Assembly: GCA_929200515.1 (NCBI GenBank)
Contig: CAKNAD010000180.1
Location: forward strand, 1-5,956
Reading direction: 5' to 3'
Length of the DNA stretch: 5,956 bases
DNA from: Candidatus Gorgonimonas leptogorgiae
GTDB lineage: Bacteria; Pseudomonadota; Gammaproteobacteria; Pseudomonadales; Endozoicomonadaceae
Below are positions 1 to 5,956 of this stretch, piece by piece; the first letter of the stretch is position 1; every line of letters starts with the position of its first letter. The notes under the pieces were generated by a model. The model was not told the DNA's origin. It did not search any database and saw only the letters and a program-made list of their open reading frames with translations. Position numbers and translations under genes: made by a program.

Positions 1-71
1 ATTTTGGGGTTAGTTAGAGTTGAATAAACACATAATAAATTTTAAGATTAAAATATCTATAAATATATAAA

Positions 72-97
72 TCAACACAAATTACAATTTGTGTTGA
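72..97. terminator. perfect inverted repeat, possible rho-independent terminator
   Basis: The arms TCAACACAAATT (72-83) and AATTTGTGTTGA (86-97) are perfect reverse complements of 12 bases separated by 2 bases. As RNA, about 10 pairs would form with a 6-base loop (TTACAA). The downstream flank is AAATTTTATAA, a short T-run in an AT-rich context. A stop codon at 25-27 lies just upstream, so it could terminate a plus-strand gene that ends near the window edge. The stem has few G-C pairs and the T-tract is short, so an operator or a simple palindrome is also possible. Confidence 0.4.
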
Positions 98-262
98 AAT
101 TTTATAACCCTTTCTAATATTTCAGTGCTAAAAATATAGTAAATACTTTTATGCAATTAGGCTACTGCCACAACATTAAACAAACGTATAATAAAATTAA
201 AAACCTTATATTTACAGGTATTAAAACTGTACGTAGTATTGTAAAGTAATAATTTATAAAAA

Positions 263-288
263 ATCAACTTCAACTATATTGAATTGAT
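263..288. repeat. short imperfect inverted repeat (hairpin)
   Basis: The left arm ATCAACTTCAA (263-273) pairs with TTGAATTGAT (279-288), with one unpaired base (C268) and a 5-base loop (CTATA). No T-run follows, so it does not look like a terminator. It lies about 165 bases before the dioxygenase start and could be an operator or part of a 5' leader. Such structures are common by chance in AT-rich DNA. Confidence 0.25.
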
Positions 289-442
289 AATGCAAATATA
301 CATGAAAAATATTTGTGTTTTTTTAAGGTATGGCTGGAGTTAATAAAATATTTAAAAACTATAAAAATTTTAGAAGCTCAATTATTTATTTTGTAGTTAA
401 TAAAAACAAGTAATAAAAAGGACACAAAAAATAATTAATAAT

Positions 443-447
443 AGGGA
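443..447 (+). promoter_or_regulatory. ribosome-binding site of the dioxygenase gene
   Basis: AGGGA lies 6 bases before the ATG at 454 and is the best Shine-Dalgarno match nearby. It supports this start; the next in-frame Met is only at residue 45, beyond part of the conserved N-terminal region. Confidence 0.6.
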
Positions 448-453
448 ATAGTT

Positions 454-1248
454 ATGCCAATAAATAATATTTATACAAATAGTTATCAATTAAAAATACC
501 TATTATATGTTACCAAAACTTGAGCTTTGATAATCAAAAAATATCAAAAGCACTATACCAATACATATTGAATAGTTACGGTATCATGATTATTAACCTT
601 AATTATCCAGAAAAAACTGGGGACACTTTAGTTAAGGTTGTGAATTCTATAGGTGGGGAATTACATGAACATAACGATCAAGGTATTACTCTATGGGATG
701 TAAAGCCAGTTCAAAACAATAATAGCGAGCATGTAGCAAGATCACATCAATTAAATGAATTTGTGTTACATACAGATTGTTCTTATGAAAAGAACATTCC
801 AGATTTTATAGCCCTTTACGTAGTAAATCATGATAAATTTGGCGGGGGCAAAAACTTATTGGTTGATGGCCTAACATTGATTCAGCATTTATCACAAAAA
901 TCATTAACTATTCTTCAACAAGAAGATGTGAAAATTATCATACCTATGGAGTTTCAAAAAGGAGCGAAATATATACAGGCTAAGATAATAGATGAAAATT
1001 TTAATATCCGTTACAGAAGGAGCATTATAGATCAGACGGATTTATCAAAGGATATGCAAACTGCTTTAGATGAATTCGATAAACTTTGTCATTTACCTAT
1101 TATCAATAGAGGATTTGAGTTAAAAACCGGACAATTAATCTTATTAAATAATAGAAGGTTTTTACATGCTCGAACTGAAATAAAAGATAAAAACCGACAT
1201 CTTATACGTGCAAGATTTTTTACAAAGTTTAATAAATTTATAGAATAA
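454..1248 (+). CDS. TauD/TfdA-family Fe(II)/2-oxoglutarate-dependent dioxygenase
   Basis: This is a 264-residue cytoplasmic non-haem iron oxygenase of the TauD/clavaminate-synthase-like fold. Such enzymes couple 2-oxoglutarate decarboxylation to hydroxylation, desaturation or a related oxidation of a small molecule. The iron-binding facial triad is visible: HTD at 106-108 (His106, Asp108) and the distal His238 in the segment LNNRRFLHART. Arg248 or Arg252, 10-14 residues after the distal His, is the expected 2-oxoglutarate carboxylate ligand. A GGG-x3-LVDG segment (130-139) is a typical family signature. Length is normal or slightly short for the family (about 260-330) and nothing is broken. 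It is the first gene of a tight unit, 20 bases before the ATP-grasp/adenylation fusion, which points to specialised metabolism rather than sulfur scavenging. The substrate cannot be read from the sequence; an amino acid or its conjugate is a guess from family precedent (clavaminate synthase, amino-acid hydroxylases). Taurine dioxygenase proper is unlikely in this context. Confidence 0.88.
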   Translation: MPINNIYTNSYQLKIPIICYQNLSFDNQKISKALYQYILNSYGIMIINLNYPEKTGDTLVKVVNSIGGELHEHNDQGITLWDVKPVQNNNSEHVARSHQLNEFVLHTDCSYEKNIPDFIALYVVNHDKFGGGKNLLVDGLTLIQHLSQKSLTILQQEDVKIIIPMEFQKGAKYIQAKIIDENFNIRYRRSIIDQTDLSKDMQTALDEFDKLCHLPIINRGFELKTGQLILLNNRRFLHARTEIKDKNRHLIRARFFTKFNKFIE

Positions 1249-1259
1249 AATTAAAAAAT

Positions 1260-1263
1260 GGAG
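1260..1263 (+). promoter_or_regulatory. ribosome-binding site of the fusion ligase gene
   Basis: GGAG sits 5 bases before the ATG at 1269, within the 20-base gap after the dioxygenase stop codon. It fixes the start of the 843-residue protein. Confidence 0.65.
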
Positions 1264-1268
1264 CAGGT

Positions 1269-3800
1269 ATGATAAAAAAATCAAAGTTTCATCATATAGT
1301 CCCAAAAACAAATAATTTCATTAAAGACAAGAATAAATTATTAAAATTATTATCAGAAAACATGTCTTTTGATAGATATGGAAAAAATTTTAACCCTTAT
1401 CCTATAGCCATAGATGATGATATAATAGATCAAGTTGAAGAAGCTAATAATATTATCATAATTGCCCTCGACGCCATAATTAAAAATTATATTACCGATA
1501 AAAAAGTGCAAAATATTGTAAAACTAGAAAACAAAGCTTTAAAAATTTTACAAAAATATTCGAAGAATAGTTATAAATTAGGTTCTATCCGTCCAGATTT
1601 TTTAGTTTCCACAGACAACCAAATAAAAATATGTGAAATAAACACTAGATTTCCATTTAATGGTATATTTGGCTCTAATTTTTTACAACAAGCTTATAAC
1701 AAACTAGGTAAATCAGATTATATCTCTATTAATCAAGATCCTAATATTATAGCCTTAGTATTAAAAAATTTTGATTTAACTAAACCAATATTTATATTAC
1801 GTGATCGCGAACAAGGTTATGATATAAACTTTTTAGAGAATATTCTAAAAAATGATTTAACATCGAGACAAAAGAAAATATCATTAACTCCTAGCGAGTT
1901 AAAAATAGCTAATGGTAAATTATTATTTAATGGCCAAGTATGCGAACAATTTATTATCGAATTACATCAAGATGAATTATTAAGTTTAAGTGATGACTTT
2001 TTAATAGCTTTAATTAATACAAATCATATTAATGATTTAAGAACACTATTAATTGGGCACGACAAACGTATGTTAGCTGTTTTTTCTAACCAAGATATAA
2101 TGTTGCAATATATATCAATGGCAGAATTTAACCTACTCAATAAATATATTATACCAACTTATCTACCAAATAATGAAATTAATAAAGAAATACTAGTTAA
2201 TAAAGATTCTTGGGTGCTAAAAAAGTATAGAGGTGGCAAGGGTATTGGGATGTATGTTGGTAATATACACTCGGTCGCAACAATTAACAACGTATTAAAA
2301 AATAATTCCGATGCATATATAATACAACCTTATGTACACCAAAATAAAATACCTTTATTTGTAGAGTATAATAACAATATAGCATGTATGAATATGCATA
2401 TAGTTGGATGTTTTGCAAATTTTAATAAAAATTTTTTGAGTATAGGATTTTTTAGAGCTTCATTAGGTGATATTGTAAATGTATCAGAGCAAGGTGGTAA
2501 TATAATACATGTAGTTAAAAAAAATCATGCTCATAAAAAACATATAATAACTAAATTAAATTATATTATTTCGTATGCAAAAAAACACTCAAAATATTAT
2601 TCAACGACACTTCCTGCGGATAAAATAACAACATTAGAACAAGTTAGTCAATTACCAATCTTAACAAGTAGTATGTTAAAACAACATGCATCTAATGCAC
2701 AATGTGGCTTACTTACTAATAAATTAGCATTTTGCCATGTTTTCTCTAGTGGCACTACCACAGGAACACCTAAATTTATTTTTCGTTCACATCAAGAAAA
2801 TAACACTAATGCTAAAATGCTAGCAAAAGGCTTAAAGATATGTGGCTTGCAAAAACATGATATAGTGGCAAATTTATTAGCAAGTAATAGTTTATGGTCA
2901 GGTATGACTATATTTAATTTAGTATTAACACACATTGGTTGTTGTATATTAGGAGTTGGTAAAGATTATACACAAGAATTTTTAATTGATATAATACGCC
3001 GATTTAACGTTACAACTTTACTTGGAATGCCGACACAAATAGCTACTCTGGCACATTATATAGAAGAAAAAAATATAAAAGATATTTGTATTCCTAGAAT
3101 TATTATTGGTGGCGAATATTTGTATAAAGATGCAAAAAAATATATCAAAAAAATTCTTAAAATAAAACATATTCAATCAACAGGTTATACTAGTAGCGAT
3201 ACAGGAGCAATTGGTTATCAATGTGTTTTTTGTAAAGATAACGAATATCATCTGCACTCTAATATGCAACATCTTGAAATCTTAAATTTAAACAATAGCA
3301 AACCTGCCCCATTAGGCAACAAAGGGCGTATAGTTGTTACTAACTTAGATAGAACATTAATGCCATTAATCAGATATGAAAGTGGAGATTTAGGCAAAAT
3401 ACTAAATAAAGATTGCAAATGTAATTCTACTGATTTAAAGTTCCAACTATTAGGACGTGGTGATGATAATATCATTGTAGGACCTAAAATTATATCTATT
3501 GAATATTTTGCTAAAGCAATAGCTAAATTTAAAGAACTAGCATTATCTTTTCAAGTTATAATTAATAATACCAATGGCACTGATCATATAACAATTATTT
3601 GCGAAATTAAAAATCAAACCAAAATATCAGCTCAACTAAAACAAGATTTATATAATGAAATATTAGCTATCACAACTATAAAACATCTAATTAACAGGAA
3701 GTTTATTAGCGATATTTTTATCAATATCGTAGCCTATGGTTCAATTAGCAGAAATCATACAACTGGAAAAATACGCAATATAATTGATGAGAGAAAATAA
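1269..3800 (+). CDS. Fusion protein: ATP-grasp ligase-like domain plus PaaK-like adenylate-forming domain
   Basis: This 843-residue protein joins two ATP-using carboxylate-activating modules. Residues 1 to about 415 look like an ATP-grasp enzyme, which makes amide-type bonds through acyl phosphates. Signs are RPDF (108-111), the acidic motif EINTRFPFNG (123-132), a nucleotide-binding lysine and glycine-rich loop KKYRGGKGIG (318-327), QPYV (353-356) and a late block with R396, N404 and GG (409-410). From about 427 the sequence matches the phenylacetate-CoA ligase branch of the ANL superfamily: YAKKHSKYY (436-444), P-loop SSGTTTGTPK (493-502), GGE (614-616), YTSSDTG (640-646), RYESGD (702-707), GRGDD (729-733) and a C-terminal TTGK whose Lys834 fits the catalytic A10 lysine. 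Cys652/Cys655 and Cys716/Cys718 may bind zinc. No carrier, condensation or transferase domain is present. The stop overlaps the exporter start, suggesting translational coupling. Both halves look intact; substrates and the final acceptor (CoA, amine or other) are unknown. Confidence 0.82.
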   Translation: MIKKSKFHHIVPKTNNFIKDKNKLLKLLSENMSFDRYGKNFNPYPIAIDDDIIDQVEEANNIIIIALDAIIKNYITDKKVQNIVKLENKALKILQKYSKNSYKLGSIRPDFLVSTDNQIKICEINTRFPFNGIFGSNFLQQAYNKLGKSDYISINQDPNIIALVLKNFDLTKPIFILRDREQGYDINFLENILKNDLTSRQKKISLTPSELKIANGKLLFNGQVCEQFIIELHQDELLSLSDDFLIALINTNHINDLRTLLIGHDKRMLAVFSNQDIMLQYISMAEFNLLNKYIIPTYLPNNEINKEILVNKDSWVLKKYRGGKGIGMYVGNIHSVATINNVLKNNSDAYIIQPYVHQNKIPLFVEYNNNIACMNMHIVGCFANFNKNFLSIGFFRASLGDIVNVSEQGGNIIHVVKKNHAHKKHIITKLNYIISYAKKHSKYYSTTLPADKITTLEQVSQLPILTSSMLKQHASNAQCGLLTNKLAFCHVFSSGTTTGTPKFIFRSHQENNTNAKMLAKGLKICGLQKHDIVANLLASNSLWSGMTIFNLVLTHIGCCILGVGKDYTQEFLIDIIRRFNVTTLLGMPTQIATLAHYIEEKNIKDICIPRIIIGGEYLYKDAKKYIKKILKIKHIQSTGYTSSDTGAIGYQCVFCKDNEYHLHSNMQHLEILNLNNSKPAPLGNKGRIVVTNLDRTLMPLIRYESGDLGKILNKDCKCNSTDLKFQLLGRGDDNIIVGPKIISIEYFAKAIAKFKELALSFQVIINNTNGTDHITIICEIKNQTKISAQLKQDLYNEILAITTIKHLINRKFISDIFINIVAYGSISRNHTTGKIRNIIDERK
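3789..3794 (+). promoter_or_regulatory. ribosome-binding site and TAATG coupling junction of the exporter gene
   Basis: GAGAGA lies 5 bases before the ATG at 3800, inside the last codons of the preceding gene. The stop TAA (3798-3800) and start ATG (3800-3802) share one base, a classic arrangement for translational coupling, so ligase and exporter are probably made together. Confidence 0.55.
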
Positions 3801-5119
3801 TGAGCGATGTGATAACTAATTTCTCCATTAGAAAAGATATTTTAGCTATTGCGTTTCCAATGTTATTTATTCAGCTAACAGTTTTTGGTAGAACATTCAT
3901 AGCAACTTATGTAATAAATCAAGTTGATATTCAGGCAACGGCATCTTTTGCCGTTGGCTTGGGCATTATACAAACTATTGGCATGTTAATACTAGGACTG
4001 TTTTCAGCAATTAGTATTATTAATTCACATCAAAAAACTATATCTATTATTTTTAATAATTATTTTATTCCTTATATTGCAATTAGTTTTGTTATTAGTA
4101 GCATAATTTGTTTTTTTCTTGTTGGCTTTCCAAAAATTTCCTATTTTTTTAAGATATCACCAGCGATACAGCATGATGTAAATTTATTTTTGCGTGCTTA
4201 TATAATAGCCATTCCTGCTTTTGTATTTGCATCTGCATTAAGGTTTCATTTATTATCATTTAAACAAACTAAAATAATTAGTATAAGCAATATAAATGGT
4301 TTTATAATATGCACTTTATTTACTCTGCTATTTTCATGGAAGCCTTGGCAAATGGGTACTGTAGGTTTTGCTTATGCTACTGCTTTATCATTTTGGTATA
4401 CATTATTTCATTTACTACATTTTGCTTGGAAAAATAAATTATTACCAGCAACATTAAAAAATATGGGTTGTAAACTGAATTATATTATAGAAATATTAAA
4501 AGAAGGGATTCCTATGAGTCTATTTTTTAGTGTTGAATCAATATTTTTTTCTATATTAGTTCTAGCAACTCAAAAATATGCTATTGAATATATAACATCC
4601 TATCAAATAGTAATACAGCTAGTGTTATTTGTTTTTATATGGCCATTAGCTGTAGGTCAAGGAGTTATAATCCTAGTTGGTAATAATTTTGCTGATGGTA
4701 CTATCAACCAAAATATAACAAAAATAATAAAAAACATGCTGTTTATTGCTATCCCAGTAATTATATTCAGTATTATAATAATTCTGATATTAAAACAGTA
4801 TTATTTAAAAATATTTTTTGTAAAACAAAATTATATAAATATCGGTATTTTATATATATACCCAATGTTACTTTTTTTATTAATAGATGGCTTTGCAATT
4901 ATGTATATGTCGATATTAAGAGGTTTGCGTAAAACTTTATTTCCTTTAATTTCAATATTTATTTGTTATTGGGTAATTGGAGGTTGTATTATAATGTTGT
5001 TGCGTCTGTATACAACCGTTACACCAATTTCATTTGTTTGGGTACTGAGCTTTAGCAGTTTATTGCGTGCCTTATCTTATATTCTTTATGTGCGTAAAAT
5101 TATTATTTTAAAAAACTAA
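3800..5119 (+). CDS. MATE-family multidrug/metabolite exporter
   Basis: This 439-residue inner-membrane protein has about twelve hydrophobic segments in two six-helix halves (roughly 12-35, 45-75, 90-112, 128-152, 158-178, 187-208, then 238-258, 265-290, 312-332, 348-372, 378-400, 408-430). This is the MATE layout, and the length is normal for the family (about 440-460). Family-like stretches include the N-terminal ILAIAFPMLF (14-23), EGIPMSLFFSVES (235-247) opening the second half, the GQGVIILVGNNFADG-type segment (286-300) and LRGLRKTLFP (373-382), which matches the usual LRG-x-x-x-T-x-x-P pattern. MATE proteins expel organic cations, drugs or natural products by sodium or proton antiport; the coupling ion cannot be told here. 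Because the start overlaps the fusion ligase stop, the likely job is export of, or self-protection from, the product of the two upstream enzymes. A flippase of the related MVF/Wzx type is a less likely alternative. Confidence 0.85.
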   Translation: MSDVITNFSIRKDILAIAFPMLFIQLTVFGRTFIATYVINQVDIQATASFAVGLGIIQTIGMLILGLFSAISIINSHQKTISIIFNNYFIPYIAISFVISSIICFFLVGFPKISYFFKISPAIQHDVNLFLRAYIIAIPAFVFASALRFHLLSFKQTKIISISNINGFIICTLFTLLFSWKPWQMGTVGFAYATALSFWYTLFHLLHFAWKNKLLPATLKNMGCKLNYIIEILKEGIPMSLFFSVESIFFSILVLATQKYAIEYITSYQIVIQLVLFVFIWPLAVGQGVIILVGNNFADGTINQNITKIIKNMLFIAIPVIIFSIIIILILKQYYLKIFFVKQNYINIGILYIYPMLLFLLIDGFAIMYMSILRGLRKTLFPLISIFICYWVIGGCIIMLLRLYTTVTPISFVWVLSFSSLLRALSYILYVRKIIILKN

Positions 5120-5214
5120 TTAATCAAAAACTTTCATCTAAAAAACACACTCTATAACTTTAAGATAGTAAATAAATTTTTTTGTAAACTTTTTGTAGAT
5201 TGCGAATTAACAAA

Positions 5215-5304
5215 CTAAGTGCATAATTTAATATAGCAAAATAATGCAAAAATGCTAGTTGCATTCCTGTAGCATTTTGCCTTGAATTAAATCATTTTAC
5301 TTAG
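5215..5304. repeat. long imperfect palindrome, possible palindromic repeat element
   Basis: The left half (5215-5255) and right half (5261-5304) are imperfect reverse complements around a 5-base centre (5256-5260). Paired blocks are CTAAGT (5215-5220) with ACTTAG (5299-5304), ATTTAAT (5226-5232) with ATTAAAT (5286-5292), and 15 of 20 positions between 5236-5255 and 5261-5280, including GCAAAAT with ATTTTGC and AATGC with GCATT. An alternative inner stem is GCAAAAATGCTA (5246-5257) with TAGCATTTTGC (5270-5280), one base bulged. The overall fold would be a long, interrupted hairpin. No T-run follows, so it is not a standard terminator. It may be a small dispersed palindromic repeat or MITE-like remnant; only one copy is visible here. 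Confidence 0.45.
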
Positions 5305-5391
5305 CCCTGAAACCTAGCATTTTCATCTGCTACGTGTACAAAAGAAACTTTATATCTATTTTAGCAACTAATACATATTAACAGCAATAAT

Positions 5392-5397
5392 GAGGAA
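5392..5397 (+). promoter_or_regulatory. ribosome-binding site of the partial 3' gene
   Basis: GAGGAA, with AGGA at 5393-5396, lies 7 bases before the ATG at 5404. It is a strong Shine-Dalgarno match and decides this start over the in-frame ATG at 5461, which has no such site. Confidence 0.65.
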
Positions 5398-5403
5398 ATA
5401 GTC

Positions 5404-5956
5404 ATGCTAAACACCCAATATTCACCGGATATAACACATAATAATTTCAATAATCAAATAATGGATCATGAAACAATATATTTAACATGGGTTAGTCAGG
5501 GTAAAACTCCCGAAGAAATAAAAAAATTATGTGAAAGATTAATTGAATTGCATAATAAAAACTCTGAATCAAAATTTCAAATAAAAATTGGTGGTTCTGC
5601 AACAATAGGAGAGTTATATCCTAAATTTAATAACTGGGTTAAACGGGTATTTAAAAATCTAACTGCAAATGACACCGCCAAAATAGCAACTGCATTTGAT
5701 GTATTCGAAGAATATACAAACAATATGGAGAGAACTCTTGAAAATATAAAAATTAAGGTAATGCAAAAAATTTTTTCTACATATGGTAATAATACCGCTA
5801 TAGAACTATTACGTATTAATCTAGGTAAGCTTATATTTTTTAATATTAGTAACTTTAATAAAACTAAATCTATGCTTGATGAAACACCAGAAATAGAAAA
5901 TCTTACTGCTAATAATGAAACTACAGCTACTTTTAATCCTATACATATACAAATTA
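5404..5956 (+). CDS. hypothetical protein, 3' end beyond the window
   Basis: The frame is open from the ATG at 5404 to the window edge, giving 184 residues of an incomplete protein. I do not recognise the family. It starts with a polar, Asn-rich segment (about 1-22), followed by stretches likely to be alpha-helical: 35-52 (TPEEIKKLCERLIELHNK), 74-86 with a WVKRVF core, 90-125 and 131-146. It then becomes Asn/Thr-rich (about 150-180). There is no signal peptide, transmembrane segment, metal-binding motif or catalytic motif that I can identify. The strong Shine-Dalgarno site and continuous open frame of AT-biased but ordinary codons support a real gene. It is separated from the exporter by 284 bases with a palindrome, so it is probably a separate transcription unit; a link to the upstream pathway is not shown. 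A soluble helical protein of unknown role is all that can be said. Confidence 0.65.
   Translation, partial: MLNTQYSPDITHNNFNNQIMDHETIYLTWVSQGKTPEEIKKLCERLIELHNKNSESKFQIKIGGSATIGELYPKFNNWVKRVFKNLTANDTAKIATAFDVFEEYTNNMERTLENIKIKVMQKIFSTYGNNTAIELLRINLGKLIFFNISNFNKTKSMLDETPEIENLTANNETTATFNPIHIQI

Larger units (their letters stand above)
1..453. other. AT-rich upstream non-coding stretch
   Basis: No convincing gene lies in this stretch. All three forward frames are closed within the first 27 bases (stops at 11-13, 15-17 and 25-27), so any upstream plus-strand gene has at most a few codons here. The region contains a clear inverted repeat at 72-97, a weaker bulged hairpin at 263-288 and several tiny open frames (151-249, 302-343, 330-413) without good ribosome-binding sites. 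It probably carries the promoter of the three-gene unit that follows. The sequence is so AT-rich that no -35/-10 pair with proper spacing stands out, and I do not name one. Confidence 0.6.
5120..5403. other. non-coding stretch after the exporter
   Basis: This 284-base gap between the exporter and the partial gene has no convincing ORF and no clean terminator. T-runs at about 5177-5183 and 5191-5195 have no obvious stem before them. Its main content is the long imperfect palindrome at 5215-5304. A very short TAGCA/TGCTA hairpin (5315-5332) follows. A promoter for the gene at 5404 is expected here, but no well-spaced -35/-10 pair could be supported. Confidence 0.5.

Noticed and set aside
1..27. 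Possible 3' end of an upstream gene (8 codons then TAA)
   Set aside because: Eight codons cannot identify a protein, and the open frame may be chance. Mentioned only as context for the inverted repeat at 72-97.
151..249. 32-codon frame starting MQLGYCHNIKQ
   Set aside because: No Shine-Dalgarno site precedes the ATG, no family is recognised, and the length is unremarkable in AT-rich intergenic DNA.
279..346. Promoter-like boxes (TTGAAT, TTGATA, TTGTGT followed by AT-rich hexamers)
   Set aside because: None pairs a good -35 with a good -10 at 16-18 bases. In DNA this AT-rich such boxes occur everywhere.
454..1248. Assignment as taurine dioxygenase (tauD) or isonitrile enzyme PvcB
   Set aside because: Only the shared fold and iron/2-oxoglutarate motifs are visible. 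No taurine transport genes or PvcA-type isonitrile synthase are in the window, and the sequence around the HxD motif differs from PvcB as I recall it.
3248..3475. 75-codon open frame on the minus strand
   Set aside because: It lies wholly inside the motif-rich adenylating half of the fusion gene (residues about 660-736, including A7 and A8). It has no recognisable product, so it is a shadow frame.
5315..5332. TAGCA...TGCTA mini-hairpin
   Set aside because: Five base pairs with an 8-base loop and no T-run is too weak to call a terminator or repeat.
1..5956. CRISPR array, tRNA/rRNA genes, insertion sequence, origin or attachment sites
   Set aside because: No regularly spaced direct repeats, cloverleaf or rRNA-like sequence, transposase frame or terminal repeats were seen by eye on either strand.

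Overview
This is a strongly AT-rich bacterial window (about a quarter G+C on the lines I sampled by eye). Coding is almost entirely on the plus strand, ribosome-binding sites are AGGA/GGAG-like, and the three complete genes end in TAA. Tryptophan is written TGG and no in-frame TGA is seen, so the ordinary bacterial code fits and a mycoplasma-type code does not. The base composition and the two sizeable non-coding stretches would suit a low-GC, possibly host-associated Gram-negative bacterium. No gene here fixes the genus, and that placement is inference.

Layout: positions 1-453 are AT-rich and without a convincing gene. They hold a near-perfect inverted repeat at 72-97 (possibly a terminator of an upstream gene), a weaker hairpin at 263-288 and a few tiny open frames. 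Three tightly packed plus-strand genes follow. The first (454-1248) is a TauD/clavaminate-synthase-like Fe(II)/2-oxoglutarate dioxygenase. The second (1269-3800) is an 843-residue fusion of an ATP-grasp ligase-like half and a PaaK-like adenylate-forming half. The third (3800-5119) is a MATE-family exporter. The first gap is 20 bases and the second junction is a 1-base TAATG overlap, so the three look like one transcription and translation unit.

After the exporter there is a 284-base non-coding stretch containing a roughly 90-base imperfect palindrome (5215-5304). A fourth gene then starts at 5404 and runs off the window. It is an Asn/Lys-rich, mostly helical-looking protein that I do not recognise.

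Taken together, the three-gene unit reads as a compact pathway for a small secreted metabolite. One enzyme oxidises a small, probably amino-acid-like substrate. One double ligase carries two separate ATP-dependent carboxylate-activation modules. One membrane pump exports the product or protects against it. Family membership of the three proteins is well supported by motifs. The pathway and its product are inference, and no core peptide, carrier protein, transferase or regulator is visible in the window.
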